Of a stretch of 41,529 nucleotides of DNA, positions 1 through 8,134 are shown in pieces. The position numbers and the translations under genes are program-made. The stretch covers positions 1 through 41,529 of the forward strand of contig NYZC01000023.1 of the NCBI GenBank assembly GCA_002686995.1. The letters are read 5' to 3'. Position 1 is the stretch's first letter. Every line of letters starts with the position of its first letter. The DNA is from Phycisphaeraceae bacterium. Lineage in GTDB: Bacteria; Planctomycetota; Phycisphaerae; Phycisphaerales; Phycisphaeraceae. The notes under the pieces were generated by a model that worked only from the letters and a program-made list of their open reading frames with translations, was not told where the DNA came from and searched no databases.

Positions 1-73
1 CGAGCTGGACCAGGTCGTCGAGGGGCTCGAGCAGCACGTGCGCCGGTTGGTGCCGGAGGCGCTGAAACAGTGA
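1..73 (+). CDS. C-terminal end of an unidentified protein, possibly cytidylate kinase (partial)
   Basis: The first complete codon starts at base 2 and the frame runs open to a TGA at 71-73, giving 23 residues that end in a helical stretch containing LDQVVEGLEQHVRRL. Cytidylate kinases often end with a similar sequence (L-D-E-V-V-x-x-L-E-x-x-V-R), and cmk commonly precedes plsC, which is the next gene here. Both points are from general knowledge of the family. Too little of the protein is visible to be sure; only the existence of a coding end is well supported, by its high third-position GC and by the neighbouring gene order. Confidence 0.4.
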   Translation, partial: ELDQVVEGLEQHVRRLVPEALKQ

Positions 74-248
74 CGGACGACAGCCGCATTCCGACTGGCG
101 TTGCCGAGCCGGCCCGTGATCGGCCCGGTGCGCGTTCATGCCGATCCCGACTCCGGGCCGGGGACGGTCCGGCCCGGCAAGGCGCATCGCGCGTCGAGAA
201 ATCGCGAACCCTCGTGCGCGGCTTCGCGAAAGGGGCGTCGTCTTGCTG

Positions 249-932
249 ATGAAGTCCCTCCGCGCCCGTCAGCCGGGACGACCGCTGAGGCGCATCCTGT
301 TCTGGCACTTCTGGCACTTCGTGTGCTTCCTGTTCATGGTGCCCTTCTATCGCTACCGCGCTTGGGGCGCGCACCGCGTCCCCGGCGACGGCCCGGTGCT
401 CCTGGTCAGCAACCACCAGTCATTTCTCGATCCGATCGCGGTCGGGCTGGCCTGTCATCACCGCCAGTTCTGCGCGCTCGCCCGGTCGACGCTCTTCGAG
501 CACGCTTTCTTCGACTGGCTCATCCGAGGCCTCAACGCGATTCCGGTCGTGCAGGACTCGGCCGACAAGGGCGCGATGCGGCGGTGCATCGAGGTGCTGA
601 ACGACCGGCAGGCGCTGCTGATCTTTCCGGAGGGCGCCCGGACGCTCGATGGTGCCACTCAGCCGTTCGCGCCGGGCACGATGCTGCTGATCAAGCGCGC
701 CCGGCCGCTCGTCGTGCCGGTCGCGATCGAGGGCGCGTTCGACGCGTGGCCGCGGCAGCAGAGCCGCCCCCGGCTTTCCGGGCGCATCCACGTCCGGTAC
801 GGCGATCCGATCGATCCTGGCGCGCTCATTGACATGGGGGCGAAAGATGCGCTGCGTTTCCTGCAGGAACGGATCGAAGCGATGCGGTGCGATCTGGCGC
901 GCGGGATAAGCGAGGCAGCGGATCGGCTGTAG
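249..932 (+). CDS. plsC: 1-acyl-sn-glycerol-3-phosphate acyltransferase (PlsC family)
   Basis: A 227-aa membrane-associated enzyme expected to transfer an acyl chain to the sn-2 position of lysophosphatidic acid, making phosphatidic acid for phospholipid synthesis. The family signatures are visible: the catalytic H-x4-D as NHQSFLD, and the acyl-acceptor motif FPEGAR about 70 residues later. A hydrophobic segment (LFWHFWHFVCFLFMVPFY) lies near the N-terminus and would anchor it to the membrane. The frame is open further upstream to an ATG at 138, but that extension is Arg/Pro-rich and lacks domain character. The ATG at 249 has an AGGGG 13 bases upstream and gives a normal family length. It lies 175 bp after the preceding gene end, in the same direction. 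Substrate chain preference cannot be read from the sequence. Confidence 0.9.
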   Translation: MKSLRARQPGRPLRRILFWHFWHFVCFLFMVPFYRYRAWGAHRVPGDGPVLLVSNHQSFLDPIAVGLACHHRQFCALARSTLFEHAFFDWLIRGLNAIPVVQDSADKGAMRRCIEVLNDRQALLIFPEGARTLDGATQPFAPGTMLLIKRARPLVVPVAIEGAFDAWPRQQSRPRLSGRIHVRYGDPIDPGALIDMGAKDALRFLQERIEAMRCDLARGISEAADRL

Positions 933-1006
933 GCGATGCTGCGACCCATCTGGATGTGGACCGCGCCATCCGGCCAATTAACCTGGTACTGCGCACATGC
1001 CTGCAT

Positions 1007-1034
1007 CCTGAACCCTTAACCCCGAACCCTGAAC
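1007..1034. repeat. Degenerate heptamer array A
   Basis: Four 7-bp units in exact register (types CCTGAAC, CCTTAAC). The array sits between plsC and the CstA gene and ends six bases before a perfect TATAAT. It belongs to the window-wide heptamer family described in the findings. Confidence 0.8.
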
Positions 1035-1039
1035 CTCTC

Positions 1040-1045
1040 TATAAT
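1040..1045 (+). promoter_or_regulatory. Candidate -10 box of the CstA gene
   Basis: A perfect TATAAT 41 bp before the ATG at 1087. No good -35 hexamer is seen at 16-18 bp; the position is occupied by heptamer array A. In DNA this GC-rich a perfect -10 just ahead of a gene is unlikely to be chance. Confidence 0.55.
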
Positions 1046-1086
1046 GCCGCCACGCACTTTGTCCTTCCGCGTGCGGAGAATCGGAA

Positions 1087-2946
1087 ATGCAGACGCTGCT
1101 CATCGCCGTGCTCGCCGGCGTCGCCTTCATCGTCGCCTACCACACCTACGGTCGGTGGCTGGGATCGAAGGTCTTCAACCTCGCGGCCGATGTCGTCTGC
1201 CCCTCGCACCGTCTTCGTGACGACAAGGACTATGTACCGACCGCCAAGCCGATCGTCTTCGGTCACCACTTCACCAGCATCGCGGGCACGGGGCCGATCG
1301 TCGGTCCCGCCATCGCCGTGATGTGGGGCTGGCTGCCGGCGCTGCTCTGGGTCGTGCTCGGCTCGATCTTCATCGGCGCGGTGCACGACTTCGGCGCCCT
1401 CGTGGTCAGCCTGCGCAACAACGGTCAGACCGTCGGCGACGTCGCGGGACGCGTGCTCAACCGGCGCGTGCGACTGCTGTTCCTGCTGGTGCTGTTCATG
1501 GCCCTGACCGTCGTGCTGGCGATCTTCGGCCTGGTGATCGCGGCGGTGTTCCGGTCCTACCCGTCCGCGATCTTTCCATGCATCATTCAGATTCCCATCG
1601 CCGTGCTCATCGGCCTCTACCTCCACCGCCGGGGCGTCGGCCTGTTCATCCCGTCGCTCATTGCCCTGGCGATCATGTATCTTTCGGTCATCTACGGCAA
1701 TACCGGGCTCCTCGGCCAGTTCAACATGGCGCTCAAGGAGTGGCCGATGATGCGGTGGGTCGTCGTGCTGCTGATCTATTCGTACGTGGCGTCCGTACTG
1801 CCGGTCTGGACGCTCCTGCAGCCGCGTGACTACATCAACAGCCTGCAGCTTCTGACCGCACTGGGCCTGATCGTCCTCGGCCTGGTGGTCGCCGCGTTCA
1901 CCACCGGCGCCGCGCCGGGTCCGGACACCGCGCCGCAGAAGCTCACGATCGTCGCGCCGATGATCGACCTCAATCCGGCAAGGGCCCCGGTCATCTTCCC
2001 GTTCCTCTTCATCACCATCGCCTGCGGTGCGATCTCCGGCTTTCACTGCCTGGTGTCCAGCGGTACGAGCAGCAAGCAGCTCGAGCGCGAGCCCGACGCG
2101 CGGTTCGTCGGCTTCGGCAGCATGCTGACCGAAGGGTTTCTCGCGACGCTGGTCATCCTGGCGTGCGTGGCCGGCCTGGGGTTAGGGATCGCGAGCGCGG
2201 ACGGCACGGTACTTACCGGCGTCGACGCCTGGAACGCGCGGTACGCCGACTGGGTCTCGATGGGGCTGCCGCAGAAAGTCGGGGCGTTCGTGGACGGCGC
2301 CGCCAACTTCCTCAAGGCGCTGGGCCTGTCGAGCGCTGTCGCGATCGCCTTGATGGGCGTCCTGGTCGCATCGTTTGCCGGTACGACGCTGGACACGGCG
2401 TGCCGCCTCCAGCGCTATGTCGTGCAGGAACTGGCGTCGACGCTCCTGGCACCCAGGGCGCCGCAGCAGGACGGGAACGATCCGCTGTTCGTCGCGAACG
2501 AGGACCGGCTCACCGCGAATCCGGCAAGCTGGCTTCGCAACAAGCATGGCGCCACGATCTTCGCGGTCGCGGTCGCGGTCGCGATGGCCGCCATCCCCGC
2601 AGCGCCCGGCAAACCCGCGGGCACGGGCGGCCTGATCCTCTGGCCCATGTTCGGCGCCACGAACCAGCTTCTTGGCGGGCTTTCCTTTCTGGTGATCACG
2701 TTTTACCTCTGGCGGCGGCGCAAGCCGATCTTTTTTCTCGTACTGCCTCTTCTGTTCATGCTCGTCATGCCCGCGTGGGCGATGGTGCTGAGCCTGGACG
2801 GTTGGATCAGCGAGCGCAACTGGATTCTCATCACCATCGCCATCGCGACGCTCGTGCTCGAGGCGTGGATGATCGTCGAGGCGGTGATCCTGATGCCGCG
2901 CGTCAAGGGCGTGCTGGAGCCGGAACTGGCCGGCGCGGCGGGGTGA
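1087..2946 (+). CDS. Carbon starvation protein A family transporter (CstA-like)
   Basis: A 619-aa polytopic inner-membrane protein of the CstA family, members of which take up pyruvate or peptides. The N-terminal signature is clear: an opening membrane helix, then YGRWLGSKVF, YVPTAKPIVFGHHFTSIAG, GPIVGPAIAVMWGWLPAL and the FIGAVHDF segment typical of CstA. About 15 hydrophobic segments follow. It is shorter than E. coli CstA (about 700 aa), as are many non-proteobacterial homologues. The ATG at 1087 is preceded by GGAG and by a perfect -10 box 41 bp upstream, so it probably starts its own transcript, separate from plsC. Whether the substrate is pyruvate or peptide cannot be decided. Confidence 0.93.
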   Translation: MQTLLIAVLAGVAFIVAYHTYGRWLGSKVFNLAADVVCPSHRLRDDKDYVPTAKPIVFGHHFTSIAGTGPIVGPAIAVMWGWLPALLWVVLGSIFIGAVHDFGALVVSLRNNGQTVGDVAGRVLNRRVRLLFLLVLFMALTVVLAIFGLVIAAVFRSYPSAIFPCIIQIPIAVLIGLYLHRRGVGLFIPSLIALAIMYLSVIYGNTGLLGQFNMALKEWPMMRWVVVLLIYSYVASVLPVWTLLQPRDYINSLQLLTALGLIVLGLVVAAFTTGAAPGPDTAPQKLTIVAPMIDLNPARAPVIFPFLFITIACGAISGFHCLVSSGTSSKQLEREPDARFVGFGSMLTEGFLATLVILACVAGLGLGIASADGTVLTGVDAWNARYADWVSMGLPQKVGAFVDGAANFLKALGLSSAVAIALMGVLVASFAGTTLDTACRLQRYVVQELASTLLAPRAPQQDGNDPLFVANEDRLTANPASWLRNKHGATIFAVAVAVAMAAIPAAPGKPAGTGGLILWPMFGATNQLLGGLSFLVITFYLWRRRKPIFFLVLPLLFMLVMPAWAMVLSLDGWISERNWILITIAIATLVLEAWMIVEAVILMPRVKGVLEPELAGAAG

Positions 2947-3005
2947 TCCGTTCGCGGATGGGCCCGGGTCGCCGCGTCGCATCGAGGACGCGTTCGACGA
3001 GGACG

Positions 3006-3033
3006 ACTCAAACTCGATTGCTGAATCACTAAA
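3006..3033. repeat. Possible heptamer array directly before the M81 peptidase gene
   Basis: Four weakly matching 7-bp units (CTCGATT, GCTGAAT and two more) end three bases before the ATG at 3037 and leave no Shine-Dalgarno sequence. The register is less convincing than at the other arrays. Confidence 0.4.
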
Positions 3034-3036
3034 CCC

Positions 3037-4566
3037 ATGCGCATCGGCATCCTCCAGGTCTGGCAGGAATCGAACCAGTTCAACCCGGTGCTGACCCTGA
3101 CGTCGGACTTCCGGGGCTTCCGCTACGGGACCGGCAGCGAAGGGCTCGAAGACTTCGGCCGGGGCGAGGAGGTGGGCGGTTTCCTGCGCGGCCTGGAGAA
3201 ATGGAAGATCGACGTCGAGCCGGTCGGCCTGTTCATGGCCCAGGCCTGGCCGGGCGGCACGCTGGCCCGCGAGACCGAGCAGTGGCTGATGGACAGCCTG
3301 ATGGCGCAGATCGGCCAGGCCGGCGCGCTCGACGGGCTGCTCTTCTCGCTGCACGGGGCGCTGTGCAGCGAGGACGAGCCGGACGTCGACGGCCAGCTGC
3401 TCAAGCAGGTGCGCTCGGCCGTGGGCGCCCGCGTGCCGATCGTCGCGACCATCGATCTTCACGCGCATTTGACGCCGAGAATGCTGCGCCATGCGGACGT
3501 CATCATGGCGTACCACACCAACCCGCACGTCGACCGGACGCAGACGGGAATCCGCGCTGCGCGGGCGCTTGCAAGGATGAAGTCGGGCGCGCGGCCGTTC
3601 ACGGTCGCGCGGCGACTTCCGATGATCGCGACCGCGGAACGGGGTGACACCGACGGGCGGGCGCTGAAGGAAATCTTCGAGGCGCTGGTCGGCCTCGAGA
3701 CCAACGGGCAGGCCATGAGTGCCGCGGTGCTGATGACCCAGCCGTGGCTCGACGTGCCCGGGCTCGGCTGGTCGGTGTCCGTCACGACGGACAACGCACC
3801 GCGACAGGCCCAGGTCCTTTCCCGCGAGATCGCCGGAATGTGCTGGAAGCAGCGCGATCAGCTCAAGGTTCAATACCGCGACGCCGCCGCCGCGGTCAAC
3901 GTCGCGCTCGAGGTGAAGGGCAAGCCGGTCGTCATCGCCGACAGCTCCGACTCGACCAACTCGGGAGCGCCGGGGGACAGCGTCCACCTGCTGCGCGAGC
4001 TGATCGCGCAGCCGATTCCCGGGGGCGCGCTGACGTTCGTCGTCGATCCCGAGGCCGTCGCGAGGGCCAGCGAGGCCGGCGTGGGCGGCGCGTTCAAGGA
4101 CGGGGTCGGTGGGAAACGTGACACCGAGTTCTCGAAGCCGCTTCCCGTCGAGGGCGAGGTGCTGTTCCTGAAGCCCGTGCACTACACGCTCCGAGGGCAC
4201 CTCGGCGACGCGCTGCCGATCGACATGGGGCTCGGCGCCGCGGTCCGCGTCGGGGACGCGACGGTGCTGCTGGTCGAGCGCACCGGGCCTGGCAGCTCGC
4301 CGCAGATGTACCGCTGCATCGGCCTCGAGCCGATGGACTTCAAGATCGTGATCGTGAAGTCTCCGAGGGGATTCCGTGCCGACTATGGCCCGTTCGCGGC
4401 GAAGATCATCCTGTGCGGCGCCCCGGGGTGCGCGATGGGCACGCTGAAGCGCGTCCCGTACACGAACATCAATCGCCCGCTCTGGCCGCTCGACGAGATC
4501 GACGACTGGCGCGAGGTCGAGTGGTCGAAACCGAAGTTCGGGGGACCGGGCGCGTCGGTGCGGTGA
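3037..4566 (+). CDS. M81 family metallopeptidase (MlrC-like)
   Basis: A 509-aa protein of the M81/MlrC family, named after the enzyme that finishes degradation of linearised microcystin. Most family members have unknown substrates and lie in genomes with no link to the toxin. The N-terminus MRIGILQVWQESNQFNP is the usual start. The expected zinc ligands are present: D140 and H142 in TIDLHAHLT, and H164 in YHTNPHVDRTQTG. The SLHGA motif at about 104-108 is also typical. The C-terminal domain continues to the end, so the protein is full length. No signal peptide is seen, so it should be cytoplasmic. There is no Shine-Dalgarno sequence ahead of the ATG. The next gene on + (UvrC) has its own promoter-like box, so an operon is not implied. 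Confidence 0.88.
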   Translation: MRIGILQVWQESNQFNPVLTLTSDFRGFRYGTGSEGLEDFGRGEEVGGFLRGLEKWKIDVEPVGLFMAQAWPGGTLARETEQWLMDSLMAQIGQAGALDGLLFSLHGALCSEDEPDVDGQLLKQVRSAVGARVPIVATIDLHAHLTPRMLRHADVIMAYHTNPHVDRTQTGIRAARALARMKSGARPFTVARRLPMIATAERGDTDGRALKEIFEALVGLETNGQAMSAAVLMTQPWLDVPGLGWSVSVTTDNAPRQAQVLSREIAGMCWKQRDQLKVQYRDAAAAVNVALEVKGKPVVIADSSDSTNSGAPGDSVHLLRELIAQPIPGGALTFVVDPEAVARASEAGVGGAFKDGVGGKRDTEFSKPLPVEGEVLFLKPVHYTLRGHLGDALPIDMGLGAAVRVGDATVLLVERTGPGSSPQMYRCIGLEPMDFKIVIVKSPRGFRADYGPFAAKIILCGAPGCAMGTLKRVPYTNINRPLWPLDEIDDWREVEWSKPKFGGPGASVR

Positions 4567-4609
4567 GACGGAGTCGCCGGAGGTCGGCGTGAGAATCAGG
4601 TCGCTGCGC

Positions 4610-4637
4610 CTTCTGCCTTCTGCCTTCTGCCTTCTGA
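4610..4637. repeat. Heptamer array B, three identical units plus one variant
   Basis: CTTCTGC occurs three times in tandem, followed by CTTCTGA. It lies in the spacer between the M81 gene and uvrC, 54 bp ahead of the uvrC -10 box. It is the most regular array in the window. Confidence 0.85.
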
Positions 4638-4690
4638 CACCCCTCGGCCCGCGCACCGGACATCATCCGGGGGCGGGGCCATGCGCATCC

Positions 4691-4696
4691 TATAAT
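4691..4696 (+). promoter_or_regulatory. -10 box placing transcription start at the uvrC ATG
   Basis: A perfect TATAAT ends six bases before the ATG at 4703, so a normal start point would fall on or next to the A of the start codon. No ribosome-binding site fits between them. This suggests a leaderless mRNA. No clear -35 hexamer is seen. Confidence 0.5.
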
Positions 4697-4702
4697 TGAC
4701 TC

Positions 4703-6058
4703 ATGCCCGACGAATCGGATCGGCTGAAGCGACTCGGCGAGAAAGCGCGTCAGCTGCCGAAGGTGCCGGGCGTCTACCTGATGAAGGGCGAGCGGGGCGT
4801 CGTGCTCTACGTCGGAAAGGCCTCGTGCCTGCCGGACCGGGTCAGCAGCTATTTCGTGCCTTCGGCCGACCTCGGCCCGAAGAAGCAGTCCATGCTCGGC
4901 GTCGTTCAGGACTTCGACGTCATCGAATGCGAGGGCGAATGGGAGGCGCTGCTCACCGAGAACCGCCTCATCAAGGATCTGCATCCGCGGTACAACGAGC
5001 GGCTCACCGACGGGAAGAGCTTTCCCTACCTGGTGATCACGATGCGCGACGATTTTCCCGGCGTGTTCGTCACCCGCGAGCCGGGGCATCCGGACTTTCG
5101 CGGCGCGCGCATCTTCGGTCCGTTCACCAGCGTCTACGCCCTGCGCGAGTCGGTTCAGCTGCTGCAGCGCGTCTTCAGGTTCCGGACGTGCCACCTGGAC
5201 ATCCGGGCCGACGACGAATCGCGTCGGTACTTCCGGCCATGCCTGCTCTACCCGATCAAGCAGTGCACCGGCCCTTGCGCGGACAAGGTCAGTCCGGCCG
5301 ACTACCGCGTCGACGTCGATCGCTTCACCCGGTTCCTCGGGTCGAAGCGCAGCGTGATGCTTCGCGAGATGCGCGGGGAGATGACCGAGGCCTCGGACCG
5401 CCAGGAGTACGAGAAGGCGGCGGTGCTCCGGGACCAGATCAAGGCGCTCGAGATGCTCGACGAGCGCGGCCGCCGGTCGGACGGCTGGCAGCCCGAGATC
5501 GAGAGCTTCCATGTCGACCCCGTGAAGGGCATGGAGTCGCTGCGCCGGACGCTGAAGGTCGATGAGCAGCTCCGCTGTGTCGAGTGCATCGACATCGCGC
5601 ACCTTCAGGGGGGCGAGACCGTCGGATCGAAAGTCTGCTTCGTCGACGGCCGACCGCTCAAGAACGAGTACCGCCGGTACAGGATCCGGGCGGTGACCCC
5701 GGGAGGGCATGCGACGGGCGGCGACGACTACGCGGCGATTCGCGAGGTGGTCAGCCGCCGCTACCGCGAGGCCGGCCAGGGACAGGAGCTCTACCCCGAC
5801 CTGATCATCATCGACGGCGGCCTCGGTCAGCTTCACGCGGCTCGGGAGGCGTTCGACCAGCTGGACGTGCAACCGCCCCTGGTCATCTCGCTCGCGAAGA
5901 AGGAGGAGCTGATCTACACGCAGGCGCGGTCGGAGCCGATTCGCCTGTCGCGTCAGAACCAGGGCCTGAGGCTCTGCCAGGCGATTCGTGACGAGGCGCA
6001 CCGCTTCGCCCAGCACTATCACCACATTCTGCGTCGCAAGAAGCAGGTGGGGAAGTAG
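4703..6058 (+). CDS. uvrC: Short UvrC, excinuclease ABC subunit C lacking the C-terminal HhH domain
   Basis: A 451-aa homologue of UvrC, the nuclease that cuts both sides of a DNA lesion after UvrA/UvrB loading. The GIY-YIG half is intact (GVY 23-25, YVG 36-38, R46, metal-binding E near 81). The four cysteines C163, C180, C188 and C192 match those of the UvrC iron-sulphur site. A UVR helix for UvrB contact lies at about 225-252. The RNase H-like half retains D297 (ECIDIAH), D342 (GDDYAAI), D371 (IDGG) and H433 (RDEAHRF). Two parts are missing compared with the usual 600 aa: about 95 residues between UVR and D297, and the final helix-hairpin-helix DNA-binding domain, since the protein ends 18 residues after H433. 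The start is set by the adjacent -10 box. The next gene begins 3 bp after the stop. Confidence 0.9.
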   Translation: MPDESDRLKRLGEKARQLPKVPGVYLMKGERGVVLYVGKASCLPDRVSSYFVPSADLGPKKQSMLGVVQDFDVIECEGEWEALLTENRLIKDLHPRYNERLTDGKSFPYLVITMRDDFPGVFVTREPGHPDFRGARIFGPFTSVYALRESVQLLQRVFRFRTCHLDIRADDESRRYFRPCLLYPIKQCTGPCADKVSPADYRVDVDRFTRFLGSKRSVMLREMRGEMTEASDRQEYEKAAVLRDQIKALEMLDERGRRSDGWQPEIESFHVDPVKGMESLRRTLKVDEQLRCVECIDIAHLQGGETVGSKVCFVDGRPLKNEYRRYRIRAVTPGGHATGGDDYAAIREVVSRRYREAGQGQELYPDLIIIDGGLGQLHAAREAFDQLDVQPPLVISLAKKEELIYTQARSEPIRLSRQNQGLRLCQAIRDEAHRFAQHYHHILRRKKQVGK

Positions 6059-6061
6059 CTC

Positions 6062-7009
6062 ATGTCCACCGCCCTCGTCATTGACGATCGGTTCGCCGAT
6101 CACGACACGGGACCGGGCCACCCCGAGCGTCCGGATCGCATTCGCGCCGTCAGGTCGATGCTGGATCGGACGGGGTTGGGCCATCGGTCGGTCGCGCTGC
6201 CGTTCGACGCCGCCGACGGCGCGCAGGTCGAGGCGATCCACGATCGCGGGTACCTGGGCCGCCTGGACCGGGCGTGCGCCGAGGGTCGTGCGTACATCGA
6301 TGATCCGGACTCGGCGATCTGCGCGGTCAGCCGGGACATCGCGTGGCTCGCGGCCGGCGGCGTCCTGTCGGCGGTGGACGCGGTGATGCAGGGCGCCGTG
6401 GACAACGCCTTCTGTGCCGTGCGGCCGCCCGGGCACCACGCCGAGCGCGACCGCTCGATGGGGTTCTGCCTGCTCAACAACATCGCGGTCGCGGCCGCGC
6501 ACCTGGTGCGGGCTCACGGGGTCGAACGGGTCGCCGTGGTCGATTTCGATGTGCATCACGGCAACGGCACCCAGCACGTGTTCGAAGACCGGGACGATAT
6601 CCTCTTCGTGAGCGTCCACCAGGATCCGCGCTGCCTTTACCCGGGCACGGGATTCGCCTCGGAGCGCGGCACCGGTCGGGGCGTAGGATTCACGCTCAAC
6701 GTCCCGATGCCTCCGGGTTGCGATGACGATGCGTACCGAGCGGCGTTCGAGGCGGATGTGCTGCCCGCGCTGGCCGCGTTCGACCCCCGGTTCCTGCTGG
6801 TCAGCGCCGGCTTCGACGCGGCGGAGGCCGATCCGCTCGCTCATCAGCGCGTGACCCGGGAAGGATTTCGCTGGATGGCCGAGCGCCTCGCGGACGTGGC
6901 GAGTGATCGATGCGAAGGCCGCTGCGTCTGCGTCATGGAAGGTGGCTACGACCTCGTCGCGCTGGCAGACGGCGTCGAGGCGGTAATCCGCGTACTGTTG
7001 AGCGCGTAG
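6062..7009 (+). CDS. Histone deacetylase family protein
   Basis: A 315-aa zinc enzyme of the arginase/deacetylase fold, which in bacteria removes acetyl groups from polyamines or protein lysines. All active-site features are visible: the HH pair at 125-126 in RPPGHHAE, zinc ligands D163 and H165 in DFDVHHGNGT, the later ligand Asp in SAGFDAAEADPLA, and the transition-state Tyr in EGGYDL near the C-terminus. The N-terminal GHPERPDRI is also a family mark. The start lies 3 bp after the uvrC stop, so the two are probably co-transcribed. That pairing does not by itself indicate a shared function. Substrate is unknown; acetoin-utilisation AcuC-type proteins are the closest named bacterial relatives. 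Confidence 0.9.
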   Translation: MSTALVIDDRFADHDTGPGHPERPDRIRAVRSMLDRTGLGHRSVALPFDAADGAQVEAIHDRGYLGRLDRACAEGRAYIDDPDSAICAVSRDIAWLAAGGVLSAVDAVMQGAVDNAFCAVRPPGHHAERDRSMGFCLLNNIAVAAAHLVRAHGVERVAVVDFDVHHGNGTQHVFEDRDDILFVSVHQDPRCLYPGTGFASERGTGRGVGFTLNVPMPPGCDDDAYRAAFEADVLPALAAFDPRFLLVSAGFDAAEADPLAHQRVTREGFRWMAERLADVASDRCEGRCVCVMEGGYDLVALADGVEAVIRVLLSA

Positions 7010-7056
7010 CGCGCTCGTCCTCGATGTGAACGGGGCTCGCCGAAGTCTGACGCCTC

Positions 7057-7995
7057 CTACAGCCTGTCGGCTTGGCGCAGCTTCAGGAGCTCCAGGTAGC
7101 GCCGGTCCCGCACCGCCATCGTGTCTTCGACCGAGTGGTCTTCGTAGCTGAACAGCCCGGCGCCGGTCTTGGCGCCGAAGTCGCCGTCCGCGACCAGCCG
7201 CTTGACGAGATCGTGCGGCTCGCGGTCGGATTTCATGTCCTGGATCAGGTTCCGGTAGACCGAGAGCACGACGTCAAGGCCCGCGAAGTCGTTGACGAGA
7301 AGCTGGCCGATCGCCGCCATGCGGAAGCCGATGCTCGCGCGCAGCGCCTCGTCGATGTCCTCCGCGCTGGCCACGCCGCGCTCGATCATGTCCACCAGCT
7401 CGCGGAGCATGGCGATCTGCACGCGGTTGACCAGGAAGCCGGGCACCTCGCGGTTGAGCCGGATAGCCGTCTTGCCGGCACGGCGCAAAAGGTCCATCGT
7501 GGCGGCGACGACCGGTTCCTCGGTGTGTTCGCCGGGCACCACCTCGACCAGCGGCACGATGTGCGGCGGGTTGAACCAGTGCGTGTTCAGGGCCCGGGTC
7601 GGCCTTCGCATGTCGCGGCCGATCTGCGTCATGGGAAACGACGAGGTGTTGCTGGTAAGGATGCAGTCGTCCGAGACGTGCCCTTCGATCCTCGCGAACA
7701 GCGCCTGCTTGACGTCGAGGCGTTCGACCACGGCCTCCGTGACGAACTGAGCGTCCTTCAGGGCGTCGATCTCGTCATCGTGAATCTCGATTCGCTCGAG
7801 GATCGAGGCGGCGCCGGGTGCGTCCAACAGGCCTGCTTCCTGAAACGCATCCAGGTTGGTGCGAATCCGATCCAGGGCTGATTCGCGCACGAGGGTCTCC
7901 GCGTCGTACGTACGTACGCGGCAGCCGCAGGCGGCGAAGGCCTGGGCGATGCCGTGGCCCATGGTGCCGAGGCCGATGACGGTGACGTGGTTCAT
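7057..7995 (-). CDS. 3-hydroxyacyl-CoA dehydrogenase, NAD-binding (HADH/Hbd family)
   Basis: A 312-aa single-function dehydrogenase oxidising L-3-hydroxyacyl-CoA to 3-ketoacyl-CoA with NAD in beta-oxidation or butyrate-type pathways. The Rossmann loop is GLGTMGHGIA (8-17), NTSS lies at 116-119, and the catalytic dyad is H139 (NTHWFNPPH) with E151 (LVEVVPG). The C-terminal dimerisation domain is complete, with PGFLVNRV and FAGLDVVLS. The ATG at 7995 has no strong ribosome site; the upstream DNA is heptamer array C. It converges with the deacetylase gene, 47 bp apart. A lambda-crystallin/gulonate dehydrogenase-like specificity is possible, because those share the fold and motifs. Confidence 0.88.
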   Translation of the reverse strand: MNHVTVIGLGTMGHGIAQAFAACGCRVRTYDAETLVRESALDRIRTNLDAFQEAGLLDAPGAASILERIEIHDDEIDALKDAQFVTEAVVERLDVKQALFARIEGHVSDDCILTSNTSSFPMTQIGRDMRRPTRALNTHWFNPPHIVPLVEVVPGEHTEEPVVAATMDLLRRAGKTAIRLNREVPGFLVNRVQIAMLRELVDMIERGVASAEDIDEALRASIGFRMAAIGQLLVNDFAGLDVVLSVYRNLIQDMKSDREPHDLVKRLVADGDFGAKTGAGLFSYEDHSVEDTMAVRDRRYLELLKLRQADRL

Positions 7996-8008
7996 GCGAG
8001 CAGCGTAT

Positions 8009-8050
8009 AGCGAGTGCTGATCAGCGGGTGACGAGCAGCGAGTAGGGTAG
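8009..8050. repeat. Heptamer array C
   Basis: Six 7-bp units in register, with AGCGAGT at 8009 and again at 8037 and AGCGGGT at 8023. It fills the space between the start of the dehydrogenase gene and the terminator of the PEP-CTERM gene. Confidence 0.65.
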
Positions 8051-8069
8051 TGGGGCGGGCGTGGCGCGT

Positions 8070-8104
8070 AAAAGCAGAAACCCGAGGACCTGGGTCCTCG
8101 GGTT
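8070..8104 (-). terminator. Rho-independent terminator of the PEP-CTERM gene
   Basis: A perfect 12-bp inverted repeat (arms 8079-8090 and 8093-8104, arm AACCCGAGGACC) is followed on the minus strand by a T-rich tail at 8080-8070. It starts 31 bp after the stop at 8135, as expected for an intrinsic terminator. Confidence 0.85.
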
Positions 8105-8134
8105 CCTGTGCTTCCTGCCGAGTCGAGGGTGCTC

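Noticed and set aside
2182..4656. An 824-residue minus-strand open frame opposite the M81 gene and part of the CstA gene.
   Set aside because: It is a shadow of high-GC codon use; the plus strand has clear family motifs and the minus frame has only Arg/His/Asp-rich low-complexity sequence.
4469..6844. A 791-residue minus-strand open frame opposite uvrC and the deacetylase gene.
   Set aside because: Same reason: the plus-strand genes have complete catalytic motifs, the minus frame none.
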